From: Bradyrhizobium sp. cir1
GTDB lineage: Bacteria > Pseudomonadota > Alphaproteobacteria > Rhizobiales > Xanthobacteraceae
Direction of reading: 5' to 3'
Assembly (NCBI RefSeq): GCF_014198245.1
Contig: NZ_JACIHE010000025.1
Span: forward strand, 27,180-91,179
Length of the DNA: 64,000 bases
The notes beneath the pieces were generated by a model that did not search any database, was not told the DNA's origin, and worked only from the letters and a program-made list of their open reading frames with translations. A program made the translations under genes and the position numbers. This document shows, piece by piece, positions 50,949 to 58,675 of this stretch; position 1 is the stretch's first letter, and the number at the start of each line of letters is the position of its first letter.

Positions 50949-51124
50949 TCAAAACAAGAACTGCGAAAACAACCCCATGCACAGTAGGCGGGGATTACCG
51001 GCAGGGTGCGCGGTGGATGCGACGAAGCGTTTGATGCGGTGGGGCAAATCACGCGTAGCGCGCAATCATTGTGAAATGTGGCGAGAATCGAGCGAGACGC
51101 GCTGGATGGTGCCTCACCCTCCAC
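50949..51124. other. Gene-free stretch downstream of the PBP1A gene
   Basis: Non-coding on the evidence of composition. It contains the A-rich AAAACAAGAACTGCGAAAAC at 50951-50970 followed by CCCCATGCACAGTAG, which I recall, without being able to check, as recurring in Bradyrhizobium intergenic regions. There is no inverted repeat of note. A palindromic element follows at 51125. Confidence 0.3.
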
Positions 51125-51244
51125 TGTCATTCCCCGCGAAGGCGGGGAATCCAGTACGCCGCGGCCCATCGATTCAATCACTAAGGCCTCTTGAATACTG
51201 GATCGCCCGCCCAGTGCGCAAGTGCGCACAAGGCGGGCGATGAC
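51125..51244. repeat. Palindromic intergenic element, degenerate GTCATTCCCCGCG type
   Basis: GTCATTCCCCGCGAAGGCGG starts the left arm, where CCCCGC-gaag-GCGGGG is a perfect small hairpin. ATCCAGTA faces TACTGGAT across the centre. The right arm, ATCGCCCGCC to GGCGGGCGATGAC with TGTGCGCACTTGCGCAC-like loop, is of a different sequence from the left, suggesting a mosaic of two half elements. It lies between convergent genes (50924 and 51271). Confidence 0.75.
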
Positions 51245-51270
51245 ACCTCCCAAGATGCCAACAGCGAGCC

Positions 51271-52026
51271 CTAGTCCTCGACCCCATACCGGTGCAGGTC
51301 ATTCCCGTGCGTGTCGAGCCACTTCTTGGCGCGCTCCATCGACGGGCAGACCCTGCCGCAGACGCGCCAGAAGCGGGCGGAGTGGTTCATCTCGACGAGA
51401 TGGGCGACCTCGTGGGCGGCGAGATAGTCGAGCACGAAGGGTGGCGCGAGGATCAGGCGCCAGGAGAACGACAGCGAGCCGGCCGAGGTGCAGGAGCCCC
51501 AGCGGCTGGACTGGTCGCGGATCGAGAGCCGCTTGACCCGGACATTGAGCTCGGCGGCATAGGCTTCCGCCGAACGCTGCAGGTCGCGGCGCGCCTCGCG
51601 CTTGAGGAAGTCATGCACACGACGGTCGGCATGTTCGACCCCACCGGCCACGCAGAGAATGCGCTCGCCACTGTCGCGCGTCTCCGTCCACACCGTGCCA
51701 CGGGTGCCTGCGCGATGAACGATGCGATGAGGAACGCCGCGCAGCGGTATCACCGTGCCCGGCTGGAACGGCGCAGCCTTCGGCAAGCGGCCGAGACGTG
51801 CCGCGATCCACGCACCGTGACGCTGTGCGAAGTCCTTGGCCTCCGCGAGCGTGCCGCGCGGCGGCATGGTGAGGATGGCTTCGCGATCGCTCGGATGAAT
51901 TCTGAGCGTGTAGCGGCGCGCGCGGCGGTGCCGGCGCAATCGGATCGCAAAAAACTGCGATCCGTGGGTGATGACGAGGGTCTTTGGTTCGTGGGGCCGC
52001 CGATAGAGGAGTGCGCGCGTGGCCAT
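51271..52026 (-). CDS. YgjP-like zinc metallopeptidase (M48-type, DUF45)
   Basis: Cytoplasmic metalloprotease-like protein of 251 residues. The zinc motif is HEVAH at 205-209 in DYLAAHEVAHLVEMNHSARFW, with the third ligand probably His215. Upstream lies RDQSSRWGSCTSAGSLSFSW, the WGSC signature of the YgjP family. The start at 52026 is the ATG nearest to the domain start and lacks a strong Shine-Dalgarno, so an ATG at 52110 remains possible. Often annotated as M48 metal-dependent hydrolase; cellular substrate unknown. Confidence 0.88.
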   Translation of the reverse strand: MATRALLYRRPHEPKTLVITHGSQFFAIRLRRHRRARRYTLRIHPSDREAILTMPPRGTLAEAKDFAQRHGAWIAARLGRLPKAAPFQPGTVIPLRGVPHRIVHRAGTRGTVWTETRDSGERILCVAGGVEHADRRVHDFLKREARRDLQRSAEAYAAELNVRVKRLSIRDQSSRWGSCTSAGSLSFSWRLILAPPFVLDYLAAHEVAHLVEMNHSARFWRVCGRVCPSMERAKKWLDTHGNDLHRYGVED

Positions 52027-52269
52027 GTCTGTCAGTCCGGGGAGCAGGAGTTCGCCCGGATTCTGCCATAACCGCCGCCAGGGAAAGCGCTCGGCGCAAA
52101 AACAAATCATTTGCCCAATATACAGCGGTTCTTCAGTCCGGGAGACCCTACAGACTGGGGTTGGAACCGGCTTTTTTCGCCCCCGCTGGATGCATGCGAC
52201 ACCCCCAAGGGGTGAGGGAGGACTCACTCCTATAACGCTACCTAAATACCGCGAATCTGGAGGGAACTT

Positions 52270-52323
52270 GCCCCTGCCGGAGGCTCCGACAGGGGCGGAA
52301 ATTTCGACGGGAAAGCCGAAATT
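52270..52323 (-). terminator. Pair of stem-loops downstream of phaZ
   Basis: Just past the phaZ stop (minus strand) lie AATTTCG/CGAAATT (52300-52323) and a very stable 27-bp hairpin at 52270-52296, made of GCCCCTG/CAGGGGC plus inner CGGAG/CTCCG. No U-run follows, so the ending may be Rho-assisted or the hairpins may protect the 3' end. The rest of the 302-bp gap (52027-52269) holds a TTTTTT tract at 52171-52176 and an ACCCC-caa-GGGGT hairpin but no ORF. Confidence 0.5.
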
Positions 52324-52328
52324 CAGGA

Positions 52329-53657
52329 TTATTCAGCTGCGAGAGCCTGCAAGCTCTTTGGATTCGCGGCCGAGACCATGAAGTCGTGAATCCGCGGCAC
52401 GATCTCCGACTTGAAACGCGATCCGTTGAACACGCCGTAATGTCCGACGCCCTTCTGGACGTAATGAACGCGGCGATGATCGGGGATCGAACTGCACAGA
52501 CCGTGCGTTGCTTCAGTCTGACCGAGACCCGAGATGTCGTCGTTCTCGCCTTCGACCGTCATCAACGCGACGCGCGTGACCTTGGAAGGATCAACGCGGG
52601 TTCCACGATGGGTCATCTCGCCCTTCGGCAGCGAGTGTTTCACGAACACGGTGTCGACCGTCTGCAGGTAATACTCTGCCGGGAGATCCATCACCGCGAG
52701 ATATTCGTCGTAGAAGTCGCGGTGCTTGTCGACGAGGTCGCCGTCGCCCTTCACCAGATTGGCGAACAGCTGCTTGTGCGCATCCATGTGCCGGTCGAGA
52801 TTCATGCTGATGAAGCCGTTGAGCTGCAGGAATCCCGGATAGACGTCACGCATCATGCCCGGATGCGGGAACGGCACCTTGGTGATGACGTGGTTGCGGA
52901 ACCAGTCGATGCCGCGCTGCTGGGCGAGGTCGTTCACCCCGGTCGGATTACGGCGGGTATCGATCGGGCCGCCCATCAGCGTCATCGAGGTCGGCACGAA
53001 CGGATCGCGCCGCGCTTCCATGATCGAGACGGCCGCGACGACGGGAACGGAAGGCTGGCACACCGCCATCACATGGGTGTTGCCACCGAGGACGTGCAGC
53101 ATCTCGATGATGTAGTCGATGTAGTCGTCGAGATCGAAGCGCCCTTCGCTGAGCGGCACCATGCGGGCATCGGCCCAGTCGGTGATGTAGACCTCATGCG
53201 CGGGCAGGAAGGCTTCGACCGTGCCGCGAAGCAGCGTCGCATAGTGGCCGGACATCGGCGCGACGATCAGCACGCGCGGCTGCGGGCTGCGCAGCGGACG
53301 GGTGAACTTGCGATCGAAGTAGAGCAGCCGGCAGAACGGCTTTTCCCAGACCGAACGGATCTCGACGGGGACGCGGATGCCGTTGACCTCGGTGTCGTCG
53401 AGGCCCCATTCCGGCTTGCCGTAGCGGCGCGTGGTGCGCTCGAACAATTCGCAGGCCGCGGCGACCGACTTGCCGACCTCGGTACGGGCCCAGGGATTGA
53501 GGGGATTCTGAAACAGCAGCTTGGTCGCGTCGGTGACTGCACGGGCCGGATTGAGAGAGGCGTGGGCCATCTCGTACATCCAGTACATCGGCGTCGTCAG
53601 GACCGGACTGCCTTCTGCAGCCAGGGGCGGGGCGCCGCCAAACTCACCAATAGGCAT
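52329..53657 (-). CDS. phaZ: Intracellular polyhydroxyalkanoate depolymerase
   Basis: Protein of 442 residues mobilising stored PHB, of the intracellular PhaZ1 type with a Cys nucleophile instead of Ser. The catalytic Cys200 is in MAVCQPSVPVV, the Asp in VEGENDDISG near 360, and the His in GVGHYGVFNG near 410. The N-terminus MYWMYEMAHASLNPARA is typical of the family, as is YITDWADARMVPLSEGRFDLDDYI. No signal peptide, so it acts on granules in the cytoplasm. phaCAB and phasin genes are not in the window. Single gene with stem-loops after the stop. Confidence 0.95.
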   Translation of the reverse strand: MPIGEFGGAPPLAAEGSPVLTTPMYWMYEMAHASLNPARAVTDATKLLFQNPLNPWARTEVGKSVAAACELFERTTRRYGKPEWGLDDTEVNGIRVPVEIRSVWEKPFCRLLYFDRKFTRPLRSPQPRVLIVAPMSGHYATLLRGTVEAFLPAHEVYITDWADARMVPLSEGRFDLDDYIDYIIEMLHVLGGNTHVMAVCQPSVPVVAAVSIMEARRDPFVPTSMTLMGGPIDTRRNPTGVNDLAQQRGIDWFRNHVITKVPFPHPGMMRDVYPGFLQLNGFISMNLDRHMDAHKQLFANLVKGDGDLVDKHRDFYDEYLAVMDLPAEYYLQTVDTVFVKHSLPKGEMTHRGTRVDPSKVTRVALMTVEGENDDISGLGQTEATHGLCSSIPDHRRVHYVQKGVGHYGVFNGSRFKSEIVPRIHDFMVSAANPKSLQALAAE

Positions 53658-53778
53658 CGCTATATTCCTCTTCGCATCGCAGCATACTGCCGAATGCGTA
53701 ATATTGCGTCAATGCATGGTTCCGTACATCTACGTAGCCGGAACGGCCAAACCAAGCAGAATCCACGAGAAAGTGACG

Positions 53779-54585
53779 TTATTCACCGCCCGACAGCAGC
53801 GAGCCGTGCTTTTTGGCGCTGCGCAAAAGGGCAAGGAATGCCCAAAAAGAAGCAACCAGAAGTACAGCATTGATGACCAACGCCTCCAGCATCAGATCGA
53901 TCCTGAAGGTGTTCTCGATCAGCAGCGCGCGCATTCCCTCGAACACATAGGTCGGCGGCAGCGCCCAGGCGACATATTGCAGCCAGACCGGCAGCACGCT
54001 GACGGGATAGTAGATGCAGGCGAGCGGCATGATCGCGAACATCAAGGTCCAGACGATGCTCTCGGCGCCCAGACCGTGCCGCAGCACCAGCCCCGAGACG
54101 AAGATGCCGACCGACCAGCTGGTGAAGATCAGATTGCAGAAGAAAGCGATCAGCGGCAGGCCGAGCGCATAAACGTTGAAGTGAAACAGGAACAGCGCGA
54201 GCAGCGTCATCGGGACGATGCCGATGGCGAGCCGGATCAGGCTCATGACCGTCAGCGACAGCAGAAACTCGATGGGCTTCAAGGGGCTCATCATGAGATT
54301 GCCGAGGTTGCGCGCCCACATCTCCTCCAGGAACGAGATGGAGAAGCCGAGCTGGCCGCGGAACAGGATGTCCCAGAGGATGACGGCGCCGATCAGCGTG
54401 CCGCCGGCCCGCGCGAAGAAGCTGGCGTTTTCGGCGATGTAATACTGGATGAAGCCCCAGGTGATGACCTGCAGCGCCGGCCAGTACAAGAGCTCGAGCA
54501 GCCGCGGCCAGGACGACAGCAAGAGATACCAGTAGCGCAGGATCATCGCGCCGATGCGGTGGGGCGAGATGGAGAGGTCGGTCAT
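53779..54585 (-). CDS. ABC-2 type transporter permease
   Basis: Inner-membrane exporter subunit of 268 residues with six predicted helices. The start at 54585 (MTDLSISPHR) avoids a longer reading through a palindromic repeat. ABC-2 features: the first-helix region ILRYWYLLLSSWPRLLELLYWP, the amphipathic FLEEMWARNLGNLMMSPLKPIEF, and SVLPVWLQYVAWALPPTYVFEGMRALL near the C-terminus, the classical ABC-2 signature region. It pairs with the ATPase at 54699-55505. The cargo is unknown; NodIJ-like and drug-export systems share this layout, but no nodulation gene is near. Confidence 0.92.
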   Translation of the reverse strand: MTDLSISPHRIGAMILRYWYLLLSSWPRLLELLYWPALQVITWGFIQYYIAENASFFARAGGTLIGAVILWDILFRGQLGFSISFLEEMWARNLGNLMMSPLKPIEFLLSLTVMSLIRLAIGIVPMTLLALFLFHFNVYALGLPLIAFFCNLIFTSWSVGIFVSGLVLRHGLGAESIVWTLMFAIMPLACIYYPVSVLPVWLQYVAWALPPTYVFEGMRALLIENTFRIDLMLEALVINAVLLVASFWAFLALLRSAKKHGSLLSGGE

Positions 54586-54594
54586 GGCTCGCTC

Positions 54595-54676
54595 CCGTAG
54601 CCCGGATGAGCGAAGCGACAATCCGGGACTTCGCCGGCAGCGGTCCCGGGTATCGCTGCGCTCACCCGGGCTACGG
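54595..54676. repeat. Palindromic intergenic element, GTAGCCCGGATGAGCG type
   Basis: CCGTAGCCCGGATGAGCG at the left faces CGCTCACCCGGGCTACGG at the right, with CAATCCGGGAC and GGTCCCGGGTAT forming the inner arm. It sits between the ABC ATPase and permease genes of one putative operon. Confidence 0.87.
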
Positions 54677-54698
54677 CAGTCACACAAGTCCACCTCCC

Positions 54699-55505
54699 TC
54701 ATCTCGCCGCCTCCTTCGCGCCGTTCACCCGGCCGCGGGCGACGTCCAGAAACACCTCCTCCAGCGTGGTGCGGTTGTAGCGGGCCATGATCGCCTCGGG
54801 CGTGTCGTCGTCCTCGATGCGGCCGCGCTTCATGATGATGACGCGGTCGCAGAGCCGTTCGACCTCGAGCATGTTGTGCGACGCGAGAAGAATGGTCGCG
54901 TTGTTGTCGCGGCGGTAGCGCTCCAGATGACCTCGCACCCAGTCGGCGGTGTCAGGATCGAGCGAGGCGGTCGGCTCGTCCAGCAAGAGCAGCTCGGGCC
55001 GGTTGATCAGCGCTTTCGCCAGCGCGACGCGGGTCTTCTGTCCCGCGGAGAGCTTGCCGTTGGCGCGGTCGATGAAATCGGTGAGGTCGAGATCGTCGGC
55101 GAGTTCGGCGATGCGGCCAGCGAGGTTCTTGACCGCATAGAGCTTGCCGAAGATGGTGAGGTTCTGCCGCACCGTGAGCCGCATCGGCATGTCGACATAG
55201 GGGCTCTCGAAATTCATCCGCCCCAGCACCGCAGCGCTCTGCTCGGGCATGCGATGCCCGAGCACCTGCACGCGGCCGGAGGTCGGCAGCACCAGACCCA
55301 TGATCATGGCGATGGTCGTGGTCTTGCCGGCGCCGTTGCCGCCGAGGAGCCCGGTGATGCTGCCGCGCGGCAGCGAAAAGGAGATATCGTCGACGGCACG
55401 GGTCTGCTTGTAGAGCTTGACGAGGTGATCGACCGCGATCGCCGCGGAGGCGGCGCCCCAATCCGCGACAGTCGGCCGACTTGAAGCCTTGTCATTCTCG
55501 GTCAT
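54699..55505 (-). CDS. ABC transporter ATP-binding protein (drug/lipid export type)
   Basis: Cytoplasmic ATPase of 268 residues. The start at 55505 (MTENDKASSR) is preferred to an in-frame start at 55604 that would overlap the divergent regS start. Walker A is GGNGAGKTT, Q-loop in GRMNFESPYVDMP, signature KLSAGQKTRVALAKAL, Walker B LLLLDEPTASLDP, switch His in LLASHNM. The signature LSAGQ is typical of ABC-2 export ATPases (CcmA/NodI-like). It is first of the two-gene export unit, divergent from regS with 107 bp between. Confidence 0.92.
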   Translation of the reverse strand: MTENDKASSRPTVADWGAASAAIAVDHLVKLYKQTRAVDDISFSLPRGSITGLLGGNGAGKTTTIAMIMGLVLPTSGRVQVLGHRMPEQSAAVLGRMNFESPYVDMPMRLTVRQNLTIFGKLYAVKNLAGRIAELADDLDLTDFIDRANGKLSAGQKTRVALAKALINRPELLLLDEPTASLDPDTADWVRGHLERYRRDNNATILLASHNMLEVERLCDRVIIMKRGRIEDDDTPEAIMARYNRTTLEEVFLDVARGRVNGAKEAAR

Positions 55506-55612
55506 GCTGGGCCGTTCTTCTGCTATTGCAGCTGATAGCGCAAGGCTTGTAATCGGGGTGGTTCCGCGAGCCCAGCGTTTGTGATCCAGAAGGCACCGCC
55601 ACATTGGCCGAT

Positions 55613-56935
55613 ATGACCGAAATTGCCGCTTCCGACTTCCGCCACGCGCAGCGGCATATCCGCCTCGACACCATCCTGCGGCTGCGCTGGCTCGCGGTGC
55701 TGGGCCAGCTCGCGGCGATCTTCATCGTGGCGCAGGGGCTGGAGTTCAACGTCGAGATCGTCCCCTGCGTCAGCATCATCGCGCTGTCGGCCGCGCTCAA
55801 TCTGGGCCTGCAGACCGTTGCCAATCCGATGCAGCGGCTGGAGCCGATGCAGGCCGCCGGCCTGCTGGCGCTGAACATCGTGGAGCTGGCGGGGCTGTTG
55901 TTCTTCACCGGCGGATTGCAGAACCCGTTCTCGTTCCTGTTTCTCGCGCCGGTGCTGATCTCGGCGACGGCGCTGCCGGCCCGCTTCACCTTCGGCCTCG
56001 GCGTGCTCGCGGTCGCCTGCGCCTCGGTGCTGTTCTTCTTCCACCTGCCGCTGCCCTGGGATTCCGACGATCCACTGGTGCTGCCGCCGATCTATCTCGT
56101 CGGCGTCTGGCTTTCGATCGTGCTCGCGATCGGCGTCACCAGCCTCTACTCGTTCCAGGTCACCGAGGAAGCGCGCAAGCTCGCGGACGCGCTGGCCGCG
56201 ACCGAGCTGGTGCTGACACGCGAGCAGCATCTGACCCAGCTCGACGGCCTCGCCGCCGCGGCCGCGCACGAGCTCGGCACGCCGCTTGCGACCATCTTCC
56301 TGATCTCGCGCGAGCTGGAAAAGACGGTGAAGGATCCGAGCTTCGCCGCGGACCTGAAGACGCTGCGCGAGCAGACCCAGCGCTGCCGCGACATCCTCAG
56401 CAAGATCACCCAGCTCTCCTCCACCGGCGCGCCGTTCGACCGCATGAAGCTGTCGGAGCTGATCGAGGAAGTCGTGGCCCCGCACCGCGATTTCGGCGTC
56501 GAGATCAAGGTGCGGATCGCGGTGCCCGCGTTCGCAGAGCCGGTCGGCTCGCGCAACCCGGCGATCCTCTACGGATTCGGCAACATCGTCGAGAATGCCG
56601 TCGATTTCGCCCATACCACCGTCGAGGTGAACGCCTGGTGGAACATGGACACGATCGAGCTCCTGATCTCCGACGACGGCCCGGGCATTCCGCCTGATAT
56701 CCTCAACCGGATCGGCGAGCCGTATTTGTCGCGACGGCGCACCCAGGACGACGGCAGCGGCGAACGGCGCGGCCTGGGCCTCGGCGTGTTCATCGCGCGC
56801 ACCCTGCTCGAACGCACCGGCGCCAAGGTCTCGTTTACCAACCGGATCTTTCCGGAACACGGCGCGGTGGTCCACATCACATGGCCCAGGCAGCGTTTTG
56901 AGGCTATCGAGACGCTCGAAGAAACAATAGGATAG
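55613..56935 (+). CDS. regS: Redox-responsive sensor histidine kinase (RegS/RegB/ActS family)
   Basis: Membrane kinase of 440 residues from ATG 55613 (an in-frame TTG at 55604 is an alternative). Six hydrophobic helices fill residues 20-185. The quinone-sensing loop is GGLQNPF at 100-106. The phosphoacceptor is His219 in AAAHELGTPLATI. The redox Cys of RegB corresponds to Cys258 in TQRCRDIL. Catalytic boxes: NIVENAVDFAH (N), SDDGPGIPP (G1) and GERRGLGLGVFIARTLLER (G2). In rhizobia this system controls nif, respiratory and CO2-fixation genes by quinone pool state. Followed by its response regulator. Confidence 0.94.
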   Translation: MTEIAASDFRHAQRHIRLDTILRLRWLAVLGQLAAIFIVAQGLEFNVEIVPCVSIIALSAALNLGLQTVANPMQRLEPMQAAGLLALNIVELAGLLFFTGGLQNPFSFLFLAPVLISATALPARFTFGLGVLAVACASVLFFFHLPLPWDSDDPLVLPPIYLVGVWLSIVLAIGVTSLYSFQVTEEARKLADALAATELVLTREQHLTQLDGLAAAAAHELGTPLATIFLISRELEKTVKDPSFAADLKTLREQTQRCRDILSKITQLSSTGAPFDRMKLSELIEEVVAPHRDFGVEIKVRIAVPAFAEPVGSRNPAILYGFGNIVENAVDFAHTTVEVNAWWNMDTIELLISDDGPGIPPDILNRIGEPYLSRRRTQDDGSGERRGLGLGVFIARTLLERTGAKVSFTNRIFPEHGAVVHITWPRQRFEAIETLEETIG

Positions 56936-57008
56936 ACCGCGACCTTGCGTCGCACAAAAGGGCCGATCGACCATTGGCGGCCTTGGCACCGCGCGATTGC
57001 GAGGCCAT

Positions 57009-57593
57009 ATGTCAACGCGCTGGAGAGAGGATATCACCTTGAACGCCATCGCCGAACTGAATGAACAGGCCGACCGCTCGCTTCTCATCGTGGAGGACGA
57101 CAAGCCGTTTCTGGAGCGCTTGTCGCGCGCGATGGAGACCCGCGGCTTTTCGGTGACGTCGTGCGACACCGTCTCGGACGGTCTTGCGCAGATCGGCAAG
57201 GCGGCGCCGGCATTCGCGGTTGTCGACTTGCGGCTCGGTGATGGCAACGGCCTCGACGTCGTCTCGGCGCTGAAGAAGAAGCGCCCGGACGCACGCGCGA
57301 TCGTGCTGACCGGCTATGGCAACATCGCCACTGCCGTGACCGCGGTGAAGATGGGCGCGATCGATTATCTGTCGAAGCCCGCGGACGCCGACGACGTCGT
57401 CGCCGCGCTGCTCTCGACCAGCGCGGAGAAATCCGAGCTTCCGACCAACCCGATGTCCGCAGACCGCGTGCGCTGGGAGCACATCCAGCGCATCTACGAG
57501 ATGTGCAACCGCAACGTCTCGGAAACGGCGCGCCGCCTCAACATGCACCGGCGGACGCTGCAGCGCATCCTCGCCAAGCGCGCGCCGAGGTAA
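57009..57593 (+). CDS. regR: Response regulator of the RegR/RegA/ActR family
   Basis: Partner of RegS, 194 residues from ATG 57009; a TTG at 57039 with its own AGAGGA would give 184 residues, the length of RegA, and may be the true start. The receiver domain has the acidic pair in VEDDKPF, the phosphoacceptor Asp in VVDLRLGDGNG (residue 73 from 57009), Thr in VLTGYGN and Lys in LSKPADADD. The short linker contains several prolines. The C-terminal Fis-type helix-turn-helix is SETARRLNMHRRTLQRILAK, the hallmark of this family. 73 bp downstream of regS on the same strand. Confidence 0.94.
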   Translation: MSTRWREDITLNAIAELNEQADRSLLIVEDDKPFLERLSRAMETRGFSVTSCDTVSDGLAQIGKAAPAFAVVDLRLGDGNGLDVVSALKKKRPDARAIVLTGYGNIATAVTAVKMGAIDYLSKPADADDVVAALLSTSAEKSELPTNPMSADRVRWEHIQRIYEMCNRNVSETARRLNMHRRTLQRILAKRAPR

Positions 57594-57618
57594 TTTCGAC
57601 ACTCTACTCTCTTTCACC

Positions 57619-57745
57619 GTCACCCTGAGGTGGCCGCCTCTTCGGCGGCCCTCGAAGGGCGACGGCCCGGCTGCATCGGGGCCGTGCATCCTTCGAGGCT
57701 CCCCATGGGACGCGTTGCGTCCCATGCCTCGCACCTCAGGATGAC
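57619..57745. repeat. Palindromic intergenic element, CCTGAGG type
   Basis: GTCACCCTGAGGTGGCC at the left faces GCACCTCAGGATGAC at the right. Several small hairpins line up inside: GGCCGCCTCTTCGGCGGCC, GGCCCGGCTGCATCGGGGCC-like, CCCATGGGACGCGTTGCGTCC. It begins 26 bp after the regR stop. Sister of 2857-2960. Confidence 0.85.
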
Positions 57746-57759
57746 GGGACACAGGTCTC

Positions 57760-57855
57760 GTAGGGTGGGCAAAGGCGCAACGCGCCGTGCCCACCTTATC
57801 TTTCCGATCATGATCGACTGGTTTGGTGGGCACGCTACGCTTTGCCCACCCTACG
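57760..57855. repeat. Palindromic intergenic element, GTAGGGTGGGCAAAG type
   Basis: GTAGGGTGGGCAAAGGCGC to GCTTTGCCCACCCTACG, with CGTGCCCACC facing GGTGGGCACG inside. It directly follows the previous element, so two families are stacked between the convergent regR and mmcB genes. Confidence 0.88.
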
Positions 57856-57878
57856 GCACCATTATTTTTGCGGCGCCG

Positions 57879-58367
57879 CTACTCCCAAAAATCCGCGTGC
57901 CCCTGCGGATCGACCAGGCGGTTGATCCGCAAGGCCGCCGCCATCGCAAACCGCACCGTCATCTGCTTGCGGGTGGCGGCAGCGAGCTTGTGCTCCGGCG
58001 CCTCGCAATGCAGGTGCGCGCCGTAGGCATCCGCGATGATCAGGCCGGTGTCTTCAGGAAAGATCTCGCAGGGCAGATCCTGCGTGAAGGCGAAGAACAG
58101 CCGGTCGCAATGGGCGCGGTATTCGTGCCATTTCTGGTCGGCGCGCAAATCCTCGACCGACGATTTGATCTCGACGATCCAGATCTCGCCGCGCTCGTTC
58201 AGCGCCACCAGATCGGCGCGCCGGCCCGAGGGCAGCGGCAATTCGCTGATGCAGGAGAAGCCGAGCGAACGGAGCAGCCGCGCCGTCCCGCGCGCAATGG
58301 CCAGCGCCGTTTCCGACTGGCGGCGATCGGGCGGCGGCACGAGGGTGATGCGGGCGGTGTTGTCCAT
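57879..58367 (-). CDS. mmcB: MmcB-like DNA repair protein
   Basis: Protein of 162 residues matching the MmcB-like family known from Caulobacter mitomycin-C resistance. The start at 58367 (MDNTARITLV) precedes the domain. A nuclease-like core is visible: RLLRSLGFSCISELPLPSGRRADLVAL, then EIWIVEIKSSVEDLRADQKW, a D-ExK arrangement of the restriction-endonuclease-like fold. The tail continues with RVNRL-like basic stretches. In relatives it belongs to the SOS response, but I see no GTTC-N7-GTTC LexA box upstream here. Confidence 0.85.
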   Translation of the reverse strand: MDNTARITLVPPPDRRQSETALAIARGTARLLRSLGFSCISELPLPSGRRADLVALNERGEIWIVEIKSSVEDLRADQKWHEYRAHCDRLFFAFTQDLPCEIFPEDTGLIIADAYGAHLHCEAPEHKLAAATRKQMTVRFAMAAALRINRLVDPQGHADFWE

Positions 58368-58414
58368 GGATGGAGGATAGCCGATTCCATAAGGGGCGGA
58401 CACTCTCTCCATCC

Positions 58415-58583
58415 GTCATTCCGGGGCGCGCCACTTGGCGCGAGCTATGATGCGCAATTGCGCATCTGAGAATCCATAGCCACAGCGACCGGTTATGAAG
58501 CGACGCGGGCACTCCGAGTCATCGCAAGACTCCTTCCTGTGGTTATGGGTCCCGGGCTCGCGCTTCGCGCGCCCCGGGACGAC
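58415..58583. repeat. Hybrid palindromic element (left arm GTCATTCCGGGG family, right arm CCCGGACAAGCG family)
   Basis: The left end GTCATTCCGGGGCGCGCCAC belongs to the family at 33533 and 43994. The right part, CCTGTGGTTATGGGTCCCGG to CCCCGGGACGAC, belongs to the family at 26413 and 39836. GCGCAATTGCGC and CCATAGCCACAG lie between. The two arms do not match each other at the outer ends, so this is a composite. Lies in the 308-bp gap between divergent mmcB and the GH13 gene; the remainder (58584-58675) shows no clear promoter. Confidence 0.8.
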
Positions 58584-58675
58584 AGTGAGTATGCGGAGAC
58601 GCGCGGGAACCTCCCCTTCCCCACGCACTTATCACGCAGCCGCCGCAACTCGGCGGAACCATCGGCTGCTCGCGC

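Noticed and set aside
54699..55505. NodI-like export ATPase as a sign of a symbiosis island
   Set aside because: The ABC-2 pair resembles many exporters, and no nod, nif or insertion-sequence genes are nearby.
55523..57247. 574-codon open frame antisense to regS and regR
   Set aside because: It spans two genes with excellent family matches on the other strand.
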